From assembly GCF_018729455.1 (NCBI RefSeq), contig NZ_JAHHZF010000006.1, positions 134,942-198,941 on the forward strand: a DNA stretch of 64,000 nt, in the 5' to 3' direction. The DNA is from Prosthecodimorpha staleyi. Its GTDB lineage: Bacteria; Pseudomonadota; Alphaproteobacteria; Rhizobiales; Ancalomicrobiaceae. Under the pieces are notes generated by a model. It had not been told where the DNA came from. It ran no database searches and saw only the letters and a list, made by a program, of their open reading frames with translations. A program made the translations under genes and the position numbers. Of this stretch, positions 54,529-64,000 are shown piece by piece. The stretch's first letter is position 1, and each line of letters begins with the position of its first letter.

Positions 54529-55494
54529 CTACATCGAGAAGACCCGGCTCGCTCGTATGTCCGAAGCCTCGATGGTTATCAACTGGTCACGGTCGACGAG
54601 ACCGGATCCGTCGAAGAGGCGCATGGCCTGACGCAGGCGGGCGCGATCGATCGCGTTGCGGATCGAGCGGGCATTGGCAAAGTTCGGCTGGGTCTTGCGG
54701 CGGGCAACATAGTCGATCAGCGCGGCCTCGGCGGCGTCGCTGAAGCGGTAGCCCTCGGCGTCGGCGATCCGGACAGCGATCTCGAACAGTTCCGGATCGG
54801 AATAGTCGGGGAAGTCGATATGGTGGGCGACGCGCGAGCGGAAGCCCGGATTGGCGGCGAAGAAGGTCTCCATGCGATCCTTGTAGCCGGCCAGGATGAC
54901 GACCAGATCGTCGCGCTGGTTCTCCATCACCTGGAGCAGGATCTCGATCGCCTCCTGACCGTAGTCCTTCTCGTTCTCGGGGCGGTAGAGATAGTAGGCC
55001 TCGTCGATGAACAGGACGCCGCCGAGCGCGCGCTTCAGGACTTCGCGCGTCTTCGGCGCGGTGTGGCCGATATACTGGCCGACCAGATCGTCGCGCGTGA
55101 CGGCGACGAGATGACCGCGGCGGACATAGCCGAGCCGGTGCAGGATGCCGGCCATGCGCCGGGCGACCGTGGTCTTGCCGGTGCCCGGATTGCCGGTGAA
55201 GCTCATATGCAGGGTCGGCGGCTGCGACGGCACGCCCAGCGTCCGGCGCGCACGGACGACCAGCAGGAAGGCGGCGATCTCGCGGATGCGCCGTTTAACC
55301 GGTTCCAGCCCGATCAGGTCGCGGTCGAGTTCGGCCAGCAGCGCCCCGATCTCAGTCTCGGCATAGAGCGCCTTCAGGTCGAGGGTCGCTGGCGGCTGCG
55401 CCGCTGGCGGCAGAGCCGCGGGCGGCGAGGTCTCGGGGGGCAACACTCGGGCGTCCGAATCCTCGCCCGTCGCTGCATCGGTCGGTCCGGTCAT
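54529..55494 (-). CDS. cbbX: Red-type RuBisCO activase CbbX
   Basis: A 321-residue AAA+ protein. After a Pro/Ala-rich N-terminus of about 40 residues come Walker [28 protein letters not shown] with the pore-loop Tyr, Walker [12 protein letters not shown], and [18 protein letters not shown]. CbbX pulls on the C-terminus of the red-type RuBisCO large subunit to remove inhibitory sugar phosphates. Its presence implies a red-type large subunit in the genome, although none is in this window. GGAGG precedes the ATG at 55494. It is first of the cbbX-F-P-T unit, and no CbbR-like site is visible in the 108 bases upstream. Confidence 0.94.
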   Translation of the reverse strand: MTGPTDAATGEDSDARVLPPETSPPAALPPAAQPPATLDLKALYAETEIGALLAELDRDLIGLEPVKRRIREIAAFLLVVRARRTLGVPSQPPTLHMSFTGNPGTGKTTVARRMAGILHRLGYVRRGHLVAVTRDDLVGQYIGHTAPKTREVLKRALGGVLFIDEAYYLYRPENEKDYGQEAIEILLQVMENQRDDLVVILAGYKDRMETFFAANPGFRSRVAHHIDFPDYSDPELFEIAVRIADAEGYRFSDAAEAALIDYVARRKTQPNFANARSIRNAIDRARLRQAMRLFDGSGLVDRDQLITIEASDIRASRVFSM

Positions 55495-55602
55495 CGGCGC
55501 TGTCCTCCGTTGGCCAGTCTGGCCGGCCCGCGGCAGGAACGCCATGCGGCGAAGGGACCGGACACGCCAACGCGCCGAGGCCAGGACGCGCCGCCGGCGG
55601 CG

Positions 55603-57195
<1,593 letters not shown>

Positions 57196-58347
57196 CTAGC
57201 GGTCCCGCGGATCGAGAGCGTCGCGCAGGCCGTCGCCGACGAAATTGAGCGCGGCGAGCAGCGCGACCAGCACAGCGGACGGCGCGATCAGCAGCCAGGT
57301 GGTGTCCTGGATGGCCTTGGCGCCCTCGGAGACCAGCATGCCGAGGCTGGTCAGCGGCTCCTGCACGCCGAGGCCCAGGAAGGACAGGAAGCTTTCGATC
57401 AGGATCACCTTGGGCACTAGCAGCGTCAGATAGACGACGACGGTGCCGAGCGTGTTCGGCACGATGTGGCGTAGCACGATGCCGGCGGTGGAGACGCCGA
57501 GCGCTTCCGCGGCCTGGACGAATTCCTGACGCTTCAGCGACAGCGTCTGTCCGCGCACGATGCGCGCCATATCGAGCCATTCGATCGCCCCGATGGCGAC
57601 GAAGACCAGCACGAAATGGCGCCCGAAGAAGACCACCAGCATGATCACGAAGAAGATGAAGGGCAGCGCATAGAGGATGTCGACGATGCGCATCATCAGG
57701 GCATCGATCCGGCCGCCGAGATAACCAGCCGTCGCCCCCCAGGCCACCCCGATCATCAGCGCGACCAGGCTCGCGAGCAGGCCGACCACCAGCGAGACCC
57801 GCGCCGCCACCAGGGTGCGGGCGAGAAGGTCGCGGCCGTTGCCGTCGGTGCCGAACAGGAACAGATGCCGCTCGACATTCGTCTCCACGACCATGCGACG
57901 GCCCTCGTCGGTCGTCTCGACGATGCGGGTGCCCTCGAAGGCATCCGAGCGGTCGAAGGCGGCGGCGATGCGCGGATCGATCGGCCGGCTCGCGGTCAGG
58001 ATCAGGCGCAGGCTGTCGCCGGTCAGGCCGGTGGCGGCGATCGTGGCGCGGGCGCGCGACGCGACGCGGCGGGCGATCTCGTCGACCCGGTCGGGGCCGG
58101 GTTGCGCGGAGAGGTTCGGCGCGGCGCGGACGAAATCCGGAAAGACCCGGTCGTAGCCGTTCGGCAGCAGGATCGGGCCGAGCACGGCGGCGAGCGCGAG
58201 CGCGACCAGCACGACCAGGCCGGCCATCGCGCTGCGGTGGCGGACGAAGCGCGCCAGCGCGTCGGCGGCCGGCGAGCCGGCTGCGGAGGCGGCCGGTGCG
58301 GGGGGCGGCGCCGGTGCGGGCGTCTGTGCTGGCGTCGGCGCGGCCAT
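57196..58347 (-). CDS. Peptide ABC transporter permease (OppC/YejE-like) with periplasmic insertion
   Basis: A 383-residue permease. An Ala/Pro-rich N-terminus is followed by the first helix (about 40-65). Residues about 70-165 form a polar extracytoplasmic segment much longer than in typical OppC proteins. The HLFLFGTDGNGRDLLARTL motif and the BPD_transp_1 domain with five helices follow, including the EAA loop AAEALGVSTAGIVLRHIVPNTLG. Its ATG shares one base with the stop of the preceding permease. The insertion suggests contact with a special receptor or substrate; that is inference. Confidence 0.88.
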   Translation of the reverse strand: MAAPTPAQTPAPAPPPAPAASAAGSPAADALARFVRHRSAMAGLVVLVALALAAVLGPILLPNGYDRVFPDFVRAAPNLSAQPGPDRVDEIARRVASRARATIAATGLTGDSLRLILTASRPIDPRIAAAFDRSDAFEGTRIVETTDEGRRMVVETNVERHLFLFGTDGNGRDLLARTLVAARVSLVVGLLASLVALMIGVAWGATAGYLGGRIDALMMRIVDILYALPFIFFVIMLVVFFGRHFVLVFVAIGAIEWLDMARIVRGQTLSLKRQEFVQAAEALGVSTAGIVLRHIVPNTLGTVVVYLTLLVPKVILIESFLSFLGLGVQEPLTSLGMLVSEGAKAIQDTTWLLIAPSAVLVALLAALNFVGDGLRDALDPRDR

Positions 58348-59264
58348 CAGTAGCGCACCCGCGGATCGATCACGGCATAGAGGAGGTCGACCAGCAGGTT
58401 GACGGCGATGACGAAGATCGCGATCAGGACGACCGTGCCCATGACCAGCGTATAGTCGCGGTTGAGCGCACCCTCGACGAAGAAGCGTCCGACGCCCGGG
58501 ATGCCGAAGATGGTCTCGACCACGACCGAGCCGGTCAGCAGGGCCGCCGCCGCCGGGCCGAGATAGGAGACCACCGGCAGGGACGCGGCGCGCAGCGCAT
58601 GGGCGAGCACCCGGCGTTCCGGCAGGCCGGCGGCGCGCAGGGTGCGGATCGACGGCGAACGCAACTGCTCGATCAGGCTCGCCCGCGTCAGCCGCGCCAC
58701 CACGGCGATCTGCGGCAGCGCCAACACGATCACCGGCAGCACGCCGTTTCGCCAGGCGCCACCGTTCCAGCCGCCGACCGGCAGGAGGCCGAGAACGAGG
58801 CCGAAGGTGATCTGCAGAAGCGGCGCGACGACGAAATTGGGGATGGTCAGGCCGGCCGTCGCCACCGCCATGGCGGCGTGGTCGGCGGCCCGGTTCTGGC
58901 GCATCGCGGCGGCGATGCCGAGGCCGGTGCCGACCAGGATGGCGATCAGGAGGGCCGCGCCGCCGAGCCCCATCGAGACCGGCAGGGCGCCGGCGAAAAG
59001 CTCGGCGACGGTGAAGTCGCGCCAGGTGAAGCTCGGGCCAAAATCGCCACGCAGCAGCCCGGTCAGATAGCGCCAATACTGTTCGGGAAGCGGTCGGTCG
59101 AGCCCGAACACCCGGTTCAGGTTCTCGAGCGTCTTCGGGTCGAGCGGCCGTTCCAGGTCGAACGGACCGCCGGGCGCAACCCGGATCAGGAAGAACGAGA
59201 TGGTGACGACCAGGAACACGGTCGGGATGGCACCGAGCAGCCGGCGCAGGGCGTAGCTCAGCAT
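58347..59264 (-). CDS. Peptide ABC transporter permease (OppB-like)
   Basis: A 305-residue permease. MLSYALRRLLGAIPTVFLVVTISFFLIRVAPGGPFD is the standard OppB N-terminus. The EAA loop RTLRAAGLPERRVLAHALRAASLPVV and the end ETIFGIPGVGRFFVEGALNRDYTLVMG follow. The start at 59264 begins at the conserved segment. It is separated from the upstream substrate-binding protein gene by 160 bases containing a hairpin and is coupled to the second permease. Confidence 0.92.
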   Translation of the reverse strand: MLSYALRRLLGAIPTVFLVVTISFFLIRVAPGGPFDLERPLDPKTLENLNRVFGLDRPLPEQYWRYLTGLLRGDFGPSFTWRDFTVAELFAGALPVSMGLGGAALLIAILVGTGLGIAAAMRQNRAADHAAMAVATAGLTIPNFVVAPLLQITFGLVLGLLPVGGWNGGAWRNGVLPVIVLALPQIAVVARLTRASLIEQLRSPSIRTLRAAGLPERRVLAHALRAASLPVVSYLGPAAAALLTGSVVVETIFGIPGVGRFFVEGALNRDYTLVMGTVVLIAIFVIAVNLLVDLLYAVIDPRVRY

Positions 59265-59378
59265 CGCGCCAGACCCGCTTCGCCCGGAAGCCCAGCCGTG
59301 TGCGCGTCCCCCGCCCCGCCCCCAAGGCAGACCACCGACGCGGCCGGACTCCGCCACGCCCAGGCCCGGGATCCGACC

Positions 59379-59401
59379 CGGGTCGTCCGGTGGACGACCC
59401 G
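59379..59401 (-). terminator. Hairpin between the binding-protein gene and the permease genes
   Basis: CGGGTCGTCC and GGACGACCCG form a perfect 10-bp stem with a GGT loop, 24 bases after the binding-protein stop. Such hairpins often protect the abundant first-gene mRNA or attenuate the downstream genes. No T-run follows. Confidence 0.5.
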
Positions 59402-59424
59402 CCCCAAGGCGCGCGCCAAGGCGG

Positions 59425-61026
59425 TCACTTCAGCGACAGATAGCGGGTCGGATGCGCGTCGCGCAGGTTGTCTTCCCAGCCGACCAGCCGGTCGGAGACG
59501 AGATTCTTCGACGCGTAGTAGAGCAACGGCACGAAGGGCAGGTCGCGCATGAAGATGGTCTCGGCCTGCTTCAGGATGGCGGCGCGCTTGTCGAGATCGA
59601 CTTCGGCGGCGGCGGCCTTCATCAGGGCGTCGTATTCGGGATTCTCGTAGCGGGCATAGTTCAGGCCGACATTGTCGCTCTGGACAAGGAACAGGAAGTT
59701 CTGCGGGTCCGGATAGTCGGCGATCCAGCCGGCGCGCGCCACGTCGTAGTCGCCGCGATCGCGCAGCAGCGCGTAGTGGGTCTTCAGGTCGGTATTGACC
59801 AGCGACACCTCGACGCCGAGCGGCTTCCACATGTCGGCCAGCGCGATCGAGGTCTTCTTGTGGTTCTCGGAGGTGTTGTAGCGGATTTCGAGCTTCAGCG
59901 GCTTGCCGCCGGGGCCGTAGCCGGCCGCCTTCATCAGCTTGATCGCCGCCTCCTCGCGCTCGATCGGCGTCTGGTCCTTCCAGGTCGCATAGGCCGGCCC
60001 GCCGGCATAGTTGGCGATGCCCGGCGGCACGAAGGAATAGCCCGGCACCATCGTGCCGCCCCAGATGTCTTCGGCCAGGAACTCGCGGTCGACGACCATC
60101 GACAGGGCCTGGCGGACGCGCACGTCGGCGAGCGCGGCCTTCTTGGTGTTGAAGGAGAAATAGTAGGTGCCGAGATAGGGCGCCAGATGAAGCTGCTTGC
60201 CCAAGGTCTTGCGGATGAAGCCGATCTGGTCGGCGGGCACGTCGTCGTTCGACTGCAGCTCGCCGGCCTGGAAGCGGCGCAGCGCCGCCGAGCGGTCCTC
60301 GGTCGGGTAGAATTGGACGGCGTCGATCTTGACGGTCGCGGCGGCGTGGAAGGCCGGGTTGCGCTCCAGGCGGATATGTGACGAGGGCACGAATTCCTTC
60401 AGCCGGTAGGGTCCGTTGGAGACGATGTTCTCGGCCTTGACCCAGTCCTTGCCGAATTTCTGCACCGAGGCGGGATGCACCGGCAGGCCGGTGGAATGGG
60501 TCAGGAGCTGGATGAAATAGGGCGTCGGCGCCTCAAGCGTCACCTCGAAGGTCAGCGGATCGACCGCCCGCACGCCGAGTTCGGCCGGCGGCAGCTGGCC
60601 CTTGTTGACCTTCTCGGCATTCTTCACCGGATAGAGCACGGCCGCATATTTGCCGGCCGTGGCGGGATCCTGCAGGCGCCGGAACGAGAAGGCGAAATCC
60701 TCCGCCGTGACCGCATCGCCGTTGCTCCATTTCGCATCGGCGCGCAGCTTGAAGGTATAGACCTTGCCGTCCGGGCTGATCGTCCAGGATTGCGCCACGC
60801 CCGGCACCGGCTCGCCGCGCGCGTCATGGGCAACCAATCCCTCGAACAGATCGCGCAGCACGTTCGATTCGGGCACCGTCGAGGTCTTGTGCGGATCGAG
60901 CGTCTCCGGCTCGCCGGAATTGCCGCGGTGATAGACGCTTTCCGTCGTCGCCGGGGCTGCGCCGAGCGGGCCGAGGCCGGTGGCCGCGAGAGCGCATGAG
61001 AGGGCGAGCAAGGGCATCAATCGCAT
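59425..61026 (-). CDS. Peptide ABC transporter substrate-binding protein (OppA-like)
   Basis: A 533-residue SBP_bac_5 protein. The signal peptide (about 1-27, MRLMPLLALSCALAATG) is followed by YHRGNSGEPETLDPHKTSTVPESNVLRDLFEGLV, ISPDGKVYTFKLRADAKWSNGDAVTAEDFAFSFRRL and near the end WIADYPDPQNFLFLVQSDN. These match OppA. GGGAGG lies six bases before the ATG at 61026, favouring it over 61041. It is the first gene of the importer operon and gives it specificity, most likely for oligopeptides. Confidence 0.9.
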   Translation of the reverse strand: MRLMPLLALSCALAATGLGPLGAAPATTESVYHRGNSGEPETLDPHKTSTVPESNVLRDLFEGLVAHDARGEPVPGVAQSWTISPDGKVYTFKLRADAKWSNGDAVTAEDFAFSFRRLQDPATAGKYAAVLYPVKNAEKVNKGQLPPAELGVRAVDPLTFEVTLEAPTPYFIQLLTHSTGLPVHPASVQKFGKDWVKAENIVSNGPYRLKEFVPSSHIRLERNPAFHAAATVKIDAVQFYPTEDRSAALRRFQAGELQSNDDVPADQIGFIRKTLGKQLHLAPYLGTYYFSFNTKKAALADVRVRQALSMVVDREFLAEDIWGGTMVPGYSFVPPGIANYAGGPAYATWKDQTPIEREEAAIKLMKAAGYGPGGKPLKLEIRYNTSENHKKTSIALADMWKPLGVEVSLVNTDLKTHYALLRDRGDYDVARAGWIADYPDPQNFLFLVQSDNVGLNYARYENPEYDALMKAAAAEVDLDKRAAILKQAETIFMRDLPFVPLLYYASKNLVSDRLVGWEDNLRDAHPTRYLSLK

Positions 61027-61227
61027 GGCAACCTCCCGCAACGGTCATAGGCCGGCGATCATGGGGCGCCGCGCAGCCGCGTGCAACCATATCGGCACCG
61101 GCCGAACGACTTTCCGCGGGCCGACGGATATCGCCGTCCACTCCGAAGCCGGCGCCTCGATGCCAATCCTTCCGCGACAACGAAACCGCCGCCGCGCATC
61201 GTTTGGAAGGTTCTCGTCCGTGCTGGA

Positions 61228-61302
61228 TGGTGGGCGGTACAGGGATTGAACCTGTGACCCTTCGCGTGTGAAGCGAATGCTCTCCCGCTGAGCTAACCGC
61301 CC
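61228..61302 (-). tRNA. tRNA-Val (CAC)
   Basis: On the minus strand a full cloverleaf can be drawn. The acceptor GGGCGGT pairs with ACCGCCC, with encoded CCA. The D arm is AGCTCAGCGGGAGAGC, the anticodon stem TTCGC/GCGAA surrounds loop TTCACAC (anticodon CAC), and the T arm is CACAGGTTCAATCCCTGT. No integrase or att-like duplication is seen beside it. Confidence 0.95.
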
Positions 61303-61608
61303 GATGGGGGCGCATATAGAGGCGATGGCGGCTTCAAGTCAAGGCTCCGACGCGCCGTCGTCAGCGATCGGCCGGATCCGGATCGGCGGCACAACAGGAG
61401 CGCGATGAAGATAAGCCGCGCCACCCCTGCCATCCTGCAGTCACCGACGAGGCACTTCCACAACGTTTCCGAAGCAATAGTGACTCTGCATTTTCGCATA
61501 GATTCCGTTATACTTGGAAATTTACGGAATCTTAGACGCCACAGCCGACACTTAAGAGAAGGTCCCTGACGTAAAAATACGGACTTACGGCACCGAGAGA
61601 GAAAACAA
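61303..61608 (+). promoter_or_regulatory. Intergenic region upstream of the chemotaxis receptor
   Basis: About 306 bases without a gene between the tRNA and the receptor. Bases 61480-61610 are AT-richer than their surroundings. They contain the inverted repeat AGATTCCGT (61500-61508) and ACGGAATCT (61524-61532), which brackets TATACTTGGAAATTT. This is the likely promoter/operator of the receptor gene. Confidence 0.4.
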
Positions 61609-63291
61609 ATGAGAATGACGATCAAGGTGATGCTGTCCGGCCTGTTCGGCCTCATCACCGTCTGCACGATCGGCCTCGGCGTGATCGCACTCAAGACGAT
61701 CAACAGCGAGACGGTGGCGATCGACGAGATCAACACCAACTGGCTGCCCTCCGTCGAGGCAGCCGCGGCGATCGACAGCAGCCTGGCCAATGTCCGGATC
61801 GCCTATTATCGGTATGTGACGTCCAAATCGCCGGCCGAGCGCCAAGCCTCGGCGAAGCGGATCGACGACGTTATTCAGGAGGTCACCAAGGCGCAGAAGG
61901 CCTATGAGCCGCTGATCTCTTCGAACGAAGAGCGTGCCGTCTACGCCCGGTTCCAATCATCGCTGAAGGACATGACTGTCCACTTCGACGAGCGGGTCCG
62001 GCCGCTGGTCGATTCGGGCCGCAACGACGACGCGGTGCCGATCCTGCGCGACGAAGGCCGCGTGATCTTCGACAAGGCCATGCACGCCGTCGACGAGATC
62101 ATCGGCCTCAACCACAAGGGCGCAGCCGAAGCGGGGAGCGAGGCTCACGCTGCGGCGCAGGTCGGCGAGCGCGCCACGATGGTGGCGCTCGCGGTGGCGC
62201 TGCTCATCGCGATCGGGGCCGTCGCGCTTACGCTCGTCCGGGTCGTCCGGCCGCTGGTCCGCATGACCGACGCCATGGCGAAGCTCGCCGGCGGCGATCT
62301 GGGTCAGAGCGTGCCGGATCGCGGCCGCGCCGACGAGATCGGCCGGATGGCGGAAGCCGTTCAGGTGTTCAAGGACAACATGCTGCGCACGCGCGAACTG
62401 GAAGCGGCCGCGGATGCGCAGCGTCGCGCAGCGGAAGACCAGCGTCGGGCGGCCATGCTCAAGCTCGCCAACGACTTCGACACGGCGGTCGGCGGGATCG
62501 TCCAGATCGTCGCCTCCGCGGCGACCGAGATGCAGTCGACGGCCCAGCAACTGACCGCCTCCGCCCAGGAAACGTCGGCTCAGTCGGTCGCCGTCACGTC
62601 CGCGGCCGAGGAGGCCAGCGCCAATGTCGCCAACGTCGCCAGCGCTTCGGAGGAACTGGGCAGTTCGGTCACCGAGATCGGCCGGCAGGTCGACCGCTCC
62701 AACCACCTGTCGCGCAACGCCGTGACGGAGGCGGAATCGACGGCCGCCATCGTCACCGAACTGAGCCAGGCCGCCACCCGCATCAGCGGCATCGTCGGCA
62801 TGATCTCGGACATCGCCGGGCAGACCAACCTCCTGGCCCTCAATGCCACCATCGAGGCGGCGCGCGCCGGCGAGGCCGGGCGCGGCTTCGCGGTGGTCGC
62901 CGCCGAGGTCAAGAATCTCGCCGAGCAGACCGCCAAGGCAACGGCCGAAATCGGCAGCCAGATCACCCAGGTCCAGGCAACCACCGAACGCGCGGTGGCG
63001 GCGATCGGCAACATCTCCGGCACCATCCGCACCATCAGCGAGGCGGCGGAAGCGATCGCACAGGCCGTGGACCAGCAGGGTCAGGCGACCCGGGAGATCG
63101 TCAAGTCCGTCAGCCAGGCCTCGACCGGGACCGGCGAAGTTTCGGCCAATATCGTCGGCGTGGCGCGCGCCGCGGAGGAGACCGGCGCCGGGGCCAACCA
63201 AGTGCTCAGCGCCTCGACCGAACTGTCGAAACAGGCCGAACGGCTGCAGCAGCAGGTCCGGCACTTCCTGGACACGGTGCGGGCCGCCTGA
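61609..63291 (+). CDS. Methyl-accepting chemotaxis protein
   Basis: 560 residues. The first transmembrane helix (about 8-30) is followed by a periplasmic four-helix-bundle sensor (about 31-188, 4HB_MCP type), a second transmembrane helix (about 190-212), a HAMP domain with a second HAMP-like linker (about 212-285) and the cytoplasmic signalling domain (about 300-555). The hairpin tip is [49 protein letters not shown]. It is a full-length transducer signalling to CheA/CheW; the ligand is unknown. No che genes are nearby. Confidence 0.94.
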   Translation: MRMTIKVMLSGLFGLITVCTIGLGVIALKTINSETVAIDEINTNWLPSVEAAAAIDSSLANVRIAYYRYVTSKSPAERQASAKRIDDVIQEVTKAQKAYEPLISSNEERAVYARFQSSLKDMTVHFDERVRPLVDSGRNDDAVPILRDEGRVIFDKAMHAVDEIIGLNHKGAAEAGSEAHAAAQVGERATMVALAVALLIAIGAVALTLVRVVRPLVRMTDAMAKLAGGDLGQSVPDRGRADEIGRMAEAVQVFKDNMLRTRELEAAADAQRRAAEDQRRAAMLKLANDFDTAVGGIVQIVASAATEMQSTAQQLTASAQETSAQSVAVTSAAEEASANVANVASASEELGSSVTEIGRQVDRSNHLSRNAVTEAESTAAIVTELSQAATRISGIVGMISDIAGQTNLLALNATIEAARAGEAGRGFAVVAAEVKNLAEQTAKATAEIGSQITQVQATTERAVAAIGNISGTIRTISEAAEAIAQAVDQQGQATREIVKSVSQASTGTGEVSANIVGVARAAEETGAGANQVLSASTELSKQAERLQQQVRHFLDTVRAA

Positions 63292-63317
63292 CGGCTTCCC
63301 GCCCGCTCGCGTATGCC

Positions 63318-63347
63318 GACGCCCCGCGGTTCAGGCCGCGGGGCGTC
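63318..63347 (+). terminator. Intrinsic terminator after the chemotaxis receptor
   Basis: GACGCCCCGCGG and CCGCGGGGCGTC form a perfect 12-bp stem with a 6-base loop, followed by CGTCTTTATG. Its position 26 bases after the stop codon is typical. Confidence 0.8.
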
Positions 63348-63412
63348 CGTCTTTATGGAGCCCGCCCACAGGTCTATGGAAGGCGGACGCCCTCCCCTCG
63401 ATCGGAACGCCG

Positions 63413-64000
63413 ATGGCCGCGCTCGAAGACAAGAACCTTCCCGCCCATGTCCGCAAGAAGCGGCTCGGGCCGAAGCCGCTGGTCCACGAGACCGCGATCA
63501 CCCGCCAATCGACCTTCGGCAAGTTCTGCAAGCTCGGTGCCCGCACGACCGTGATCGAGAGCCGGTTCGGCGACTATTCCTACGCGACCAACGACTGCGA
63601 GATCGTCTATGCCGAGATCGGCAAGTTCGTCTCGGTCGGCGCGCTGGTCGGCATCAATCCCGGCAACCATCCCATGGAGCGGGCCAGCCAGTCGCATTTC
63701 ACCTATCGCAGCTGGCAGTATTTCGAGGATGCCGAGGACGAGCCCGAACTGTTCGACCGGCGCCGCGCCGACCGGGTGACCATCGGCCACGATGTCTGGA
63801 TCGGGCGCGGCGCGATCATCCTCGCCGGCCGCACCGTCGGGTCCGGGGCGGTCGTCGCGGCCGGCGCGGTCGTCACCCGCGATGTCGAGCCCTACACGAT
63901 CGTCGGCGGCAACCCGGCCCGCGTCATCCGGCGGCGCTTCGACGAGGCCGTGGCGGAGCGGCTCCTGGCCTTGCAATGGTGGCACTGGCCCCATGCTGCG
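63413..64000 (+). CDS. Hexapeptide-repeat acetyltransferase, phosphonate-associated family (3' end cut by window)
   Basis: 196 codons from the ATG at 63413 to the window end, without a stop. A left-handed beta-helix is indicated by repeats such as [60 protein letters not shown] and then [55 protein letters not shown]. The [12 protein letters not shown] segment matches the transferase family often found in phosphonate (phn) clusters, related to xenobiotic acetyltransferases. Whether phn genes follow cannot be seen here. Confidence 0.8.
   Translation, partial: MAALEDKNLPAHVRKKRLGPKPLVHETAITRQSTFGKFCKLGARTTVIESRFGDYSYATNDCEIVYAEIGKFVSVGALVGINPGNHPMERASQSHFTYRSWQYFEDAEDEPELFDRRRADRVTIGHDVWIGRGAIILAGRTVGSGAVVAAGAVVTRDVEPYTIVGGNPARVIRRRFDEAVAERLLALQWWHWPHAA

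Noticed and set aside
61228-61302. tRNA-Val as an integration site for a mobile element
   Set aside because: No integrase, no duplicated tRNA 3' end and no composition change next to it; neighbours are ordinary operons.

Overview
The window is GC-rich DNA with tightly packed genes from a bacterial chromosome. It is most likely an alphaproteobacterium, probably Hyphomicrobiales (Rhizobiales). Supporting signs are a red-type Calvin-cycle gene set (cbbR, cbbS, cbbX, cbbF, cbbP, cbbT, cbbA, cbbE), a matR-matPQMAB malonate locus like that of rhizobia, minCDE, and a dispersed palindrome of the type that translates as VIPGLVPGIQ. The genus cannot be fixed from the sequence alone.

Layout. 0-14 kb is housekeeping and general metabolism: the end of an enoyl-CoA hydratase-like gene, DUF3297, an FkbM-like methyltransferase, an SDR, minCDE, two alpha/beta hydrolases with an MFS carrier, a metallo-hydrolase, a GNAT, an FAD oxidoreductase, recQ and a helical-repeat protein. 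14-21 kb is the malonate locus: a GntR/FCD regulator divergent from a TRAP transporter, malonyl-CoA decarboxylase and malonyl-CoA synthetase. 21-27.5 kb is a rearranged accessory stretch. A sigma-54 activator and a MerR/DUF433-DUF5615 toxin-antitoxin pair lie at either side of a LysR/pirin/NAD(P)-reductase cassette. A diverged direct duplication of about 430 bp flanks that cassette, and each copy carries one intact gene and a broken piece of the other. 27.5-37 kb holds two efflux systems: EmrAB with MarR, and an HlyD/RbbA-like ABC/permease set, with an EamA carrier between them. 37-38.1 kb is a PPK2.

38-55.5 kb is a scrambled Calvin-cycle region. cbbX-cbbF-cbbP-cbbT and cbbA-cbbE read on the minus strand. 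Between cbbT and cbbA sits a block of about 10 kb with cbbR, a divergent cbbS that has no cbbL, a 1826-residue membrane Ser/Thr kinase with eleven BON-like repeats, a decayed DUF433/DUF5615 pair, and a strikingly AT-rich AIPR-family (abortive infection) gene. No RuBisCO large subunit is present anywhere in the window.

55.6-61 kb is a dipeptide/oligopeptide ABC importer. It is followed by tRNA-Val(CAC), a methyl-accepting chemotaxis protein and, cut by the window end, a hexapeptide acetyltransferase of the phosphonate-associated family.

The best candidates for something undescribed are the kinase/BON-repeat giant embedded in the Calvin locus, the orphan intact cbbS next to cbbR, and the AT-rich AIPR island that helps split the locus. 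All calls come from reading sequence and translations by eye; no database search was run.
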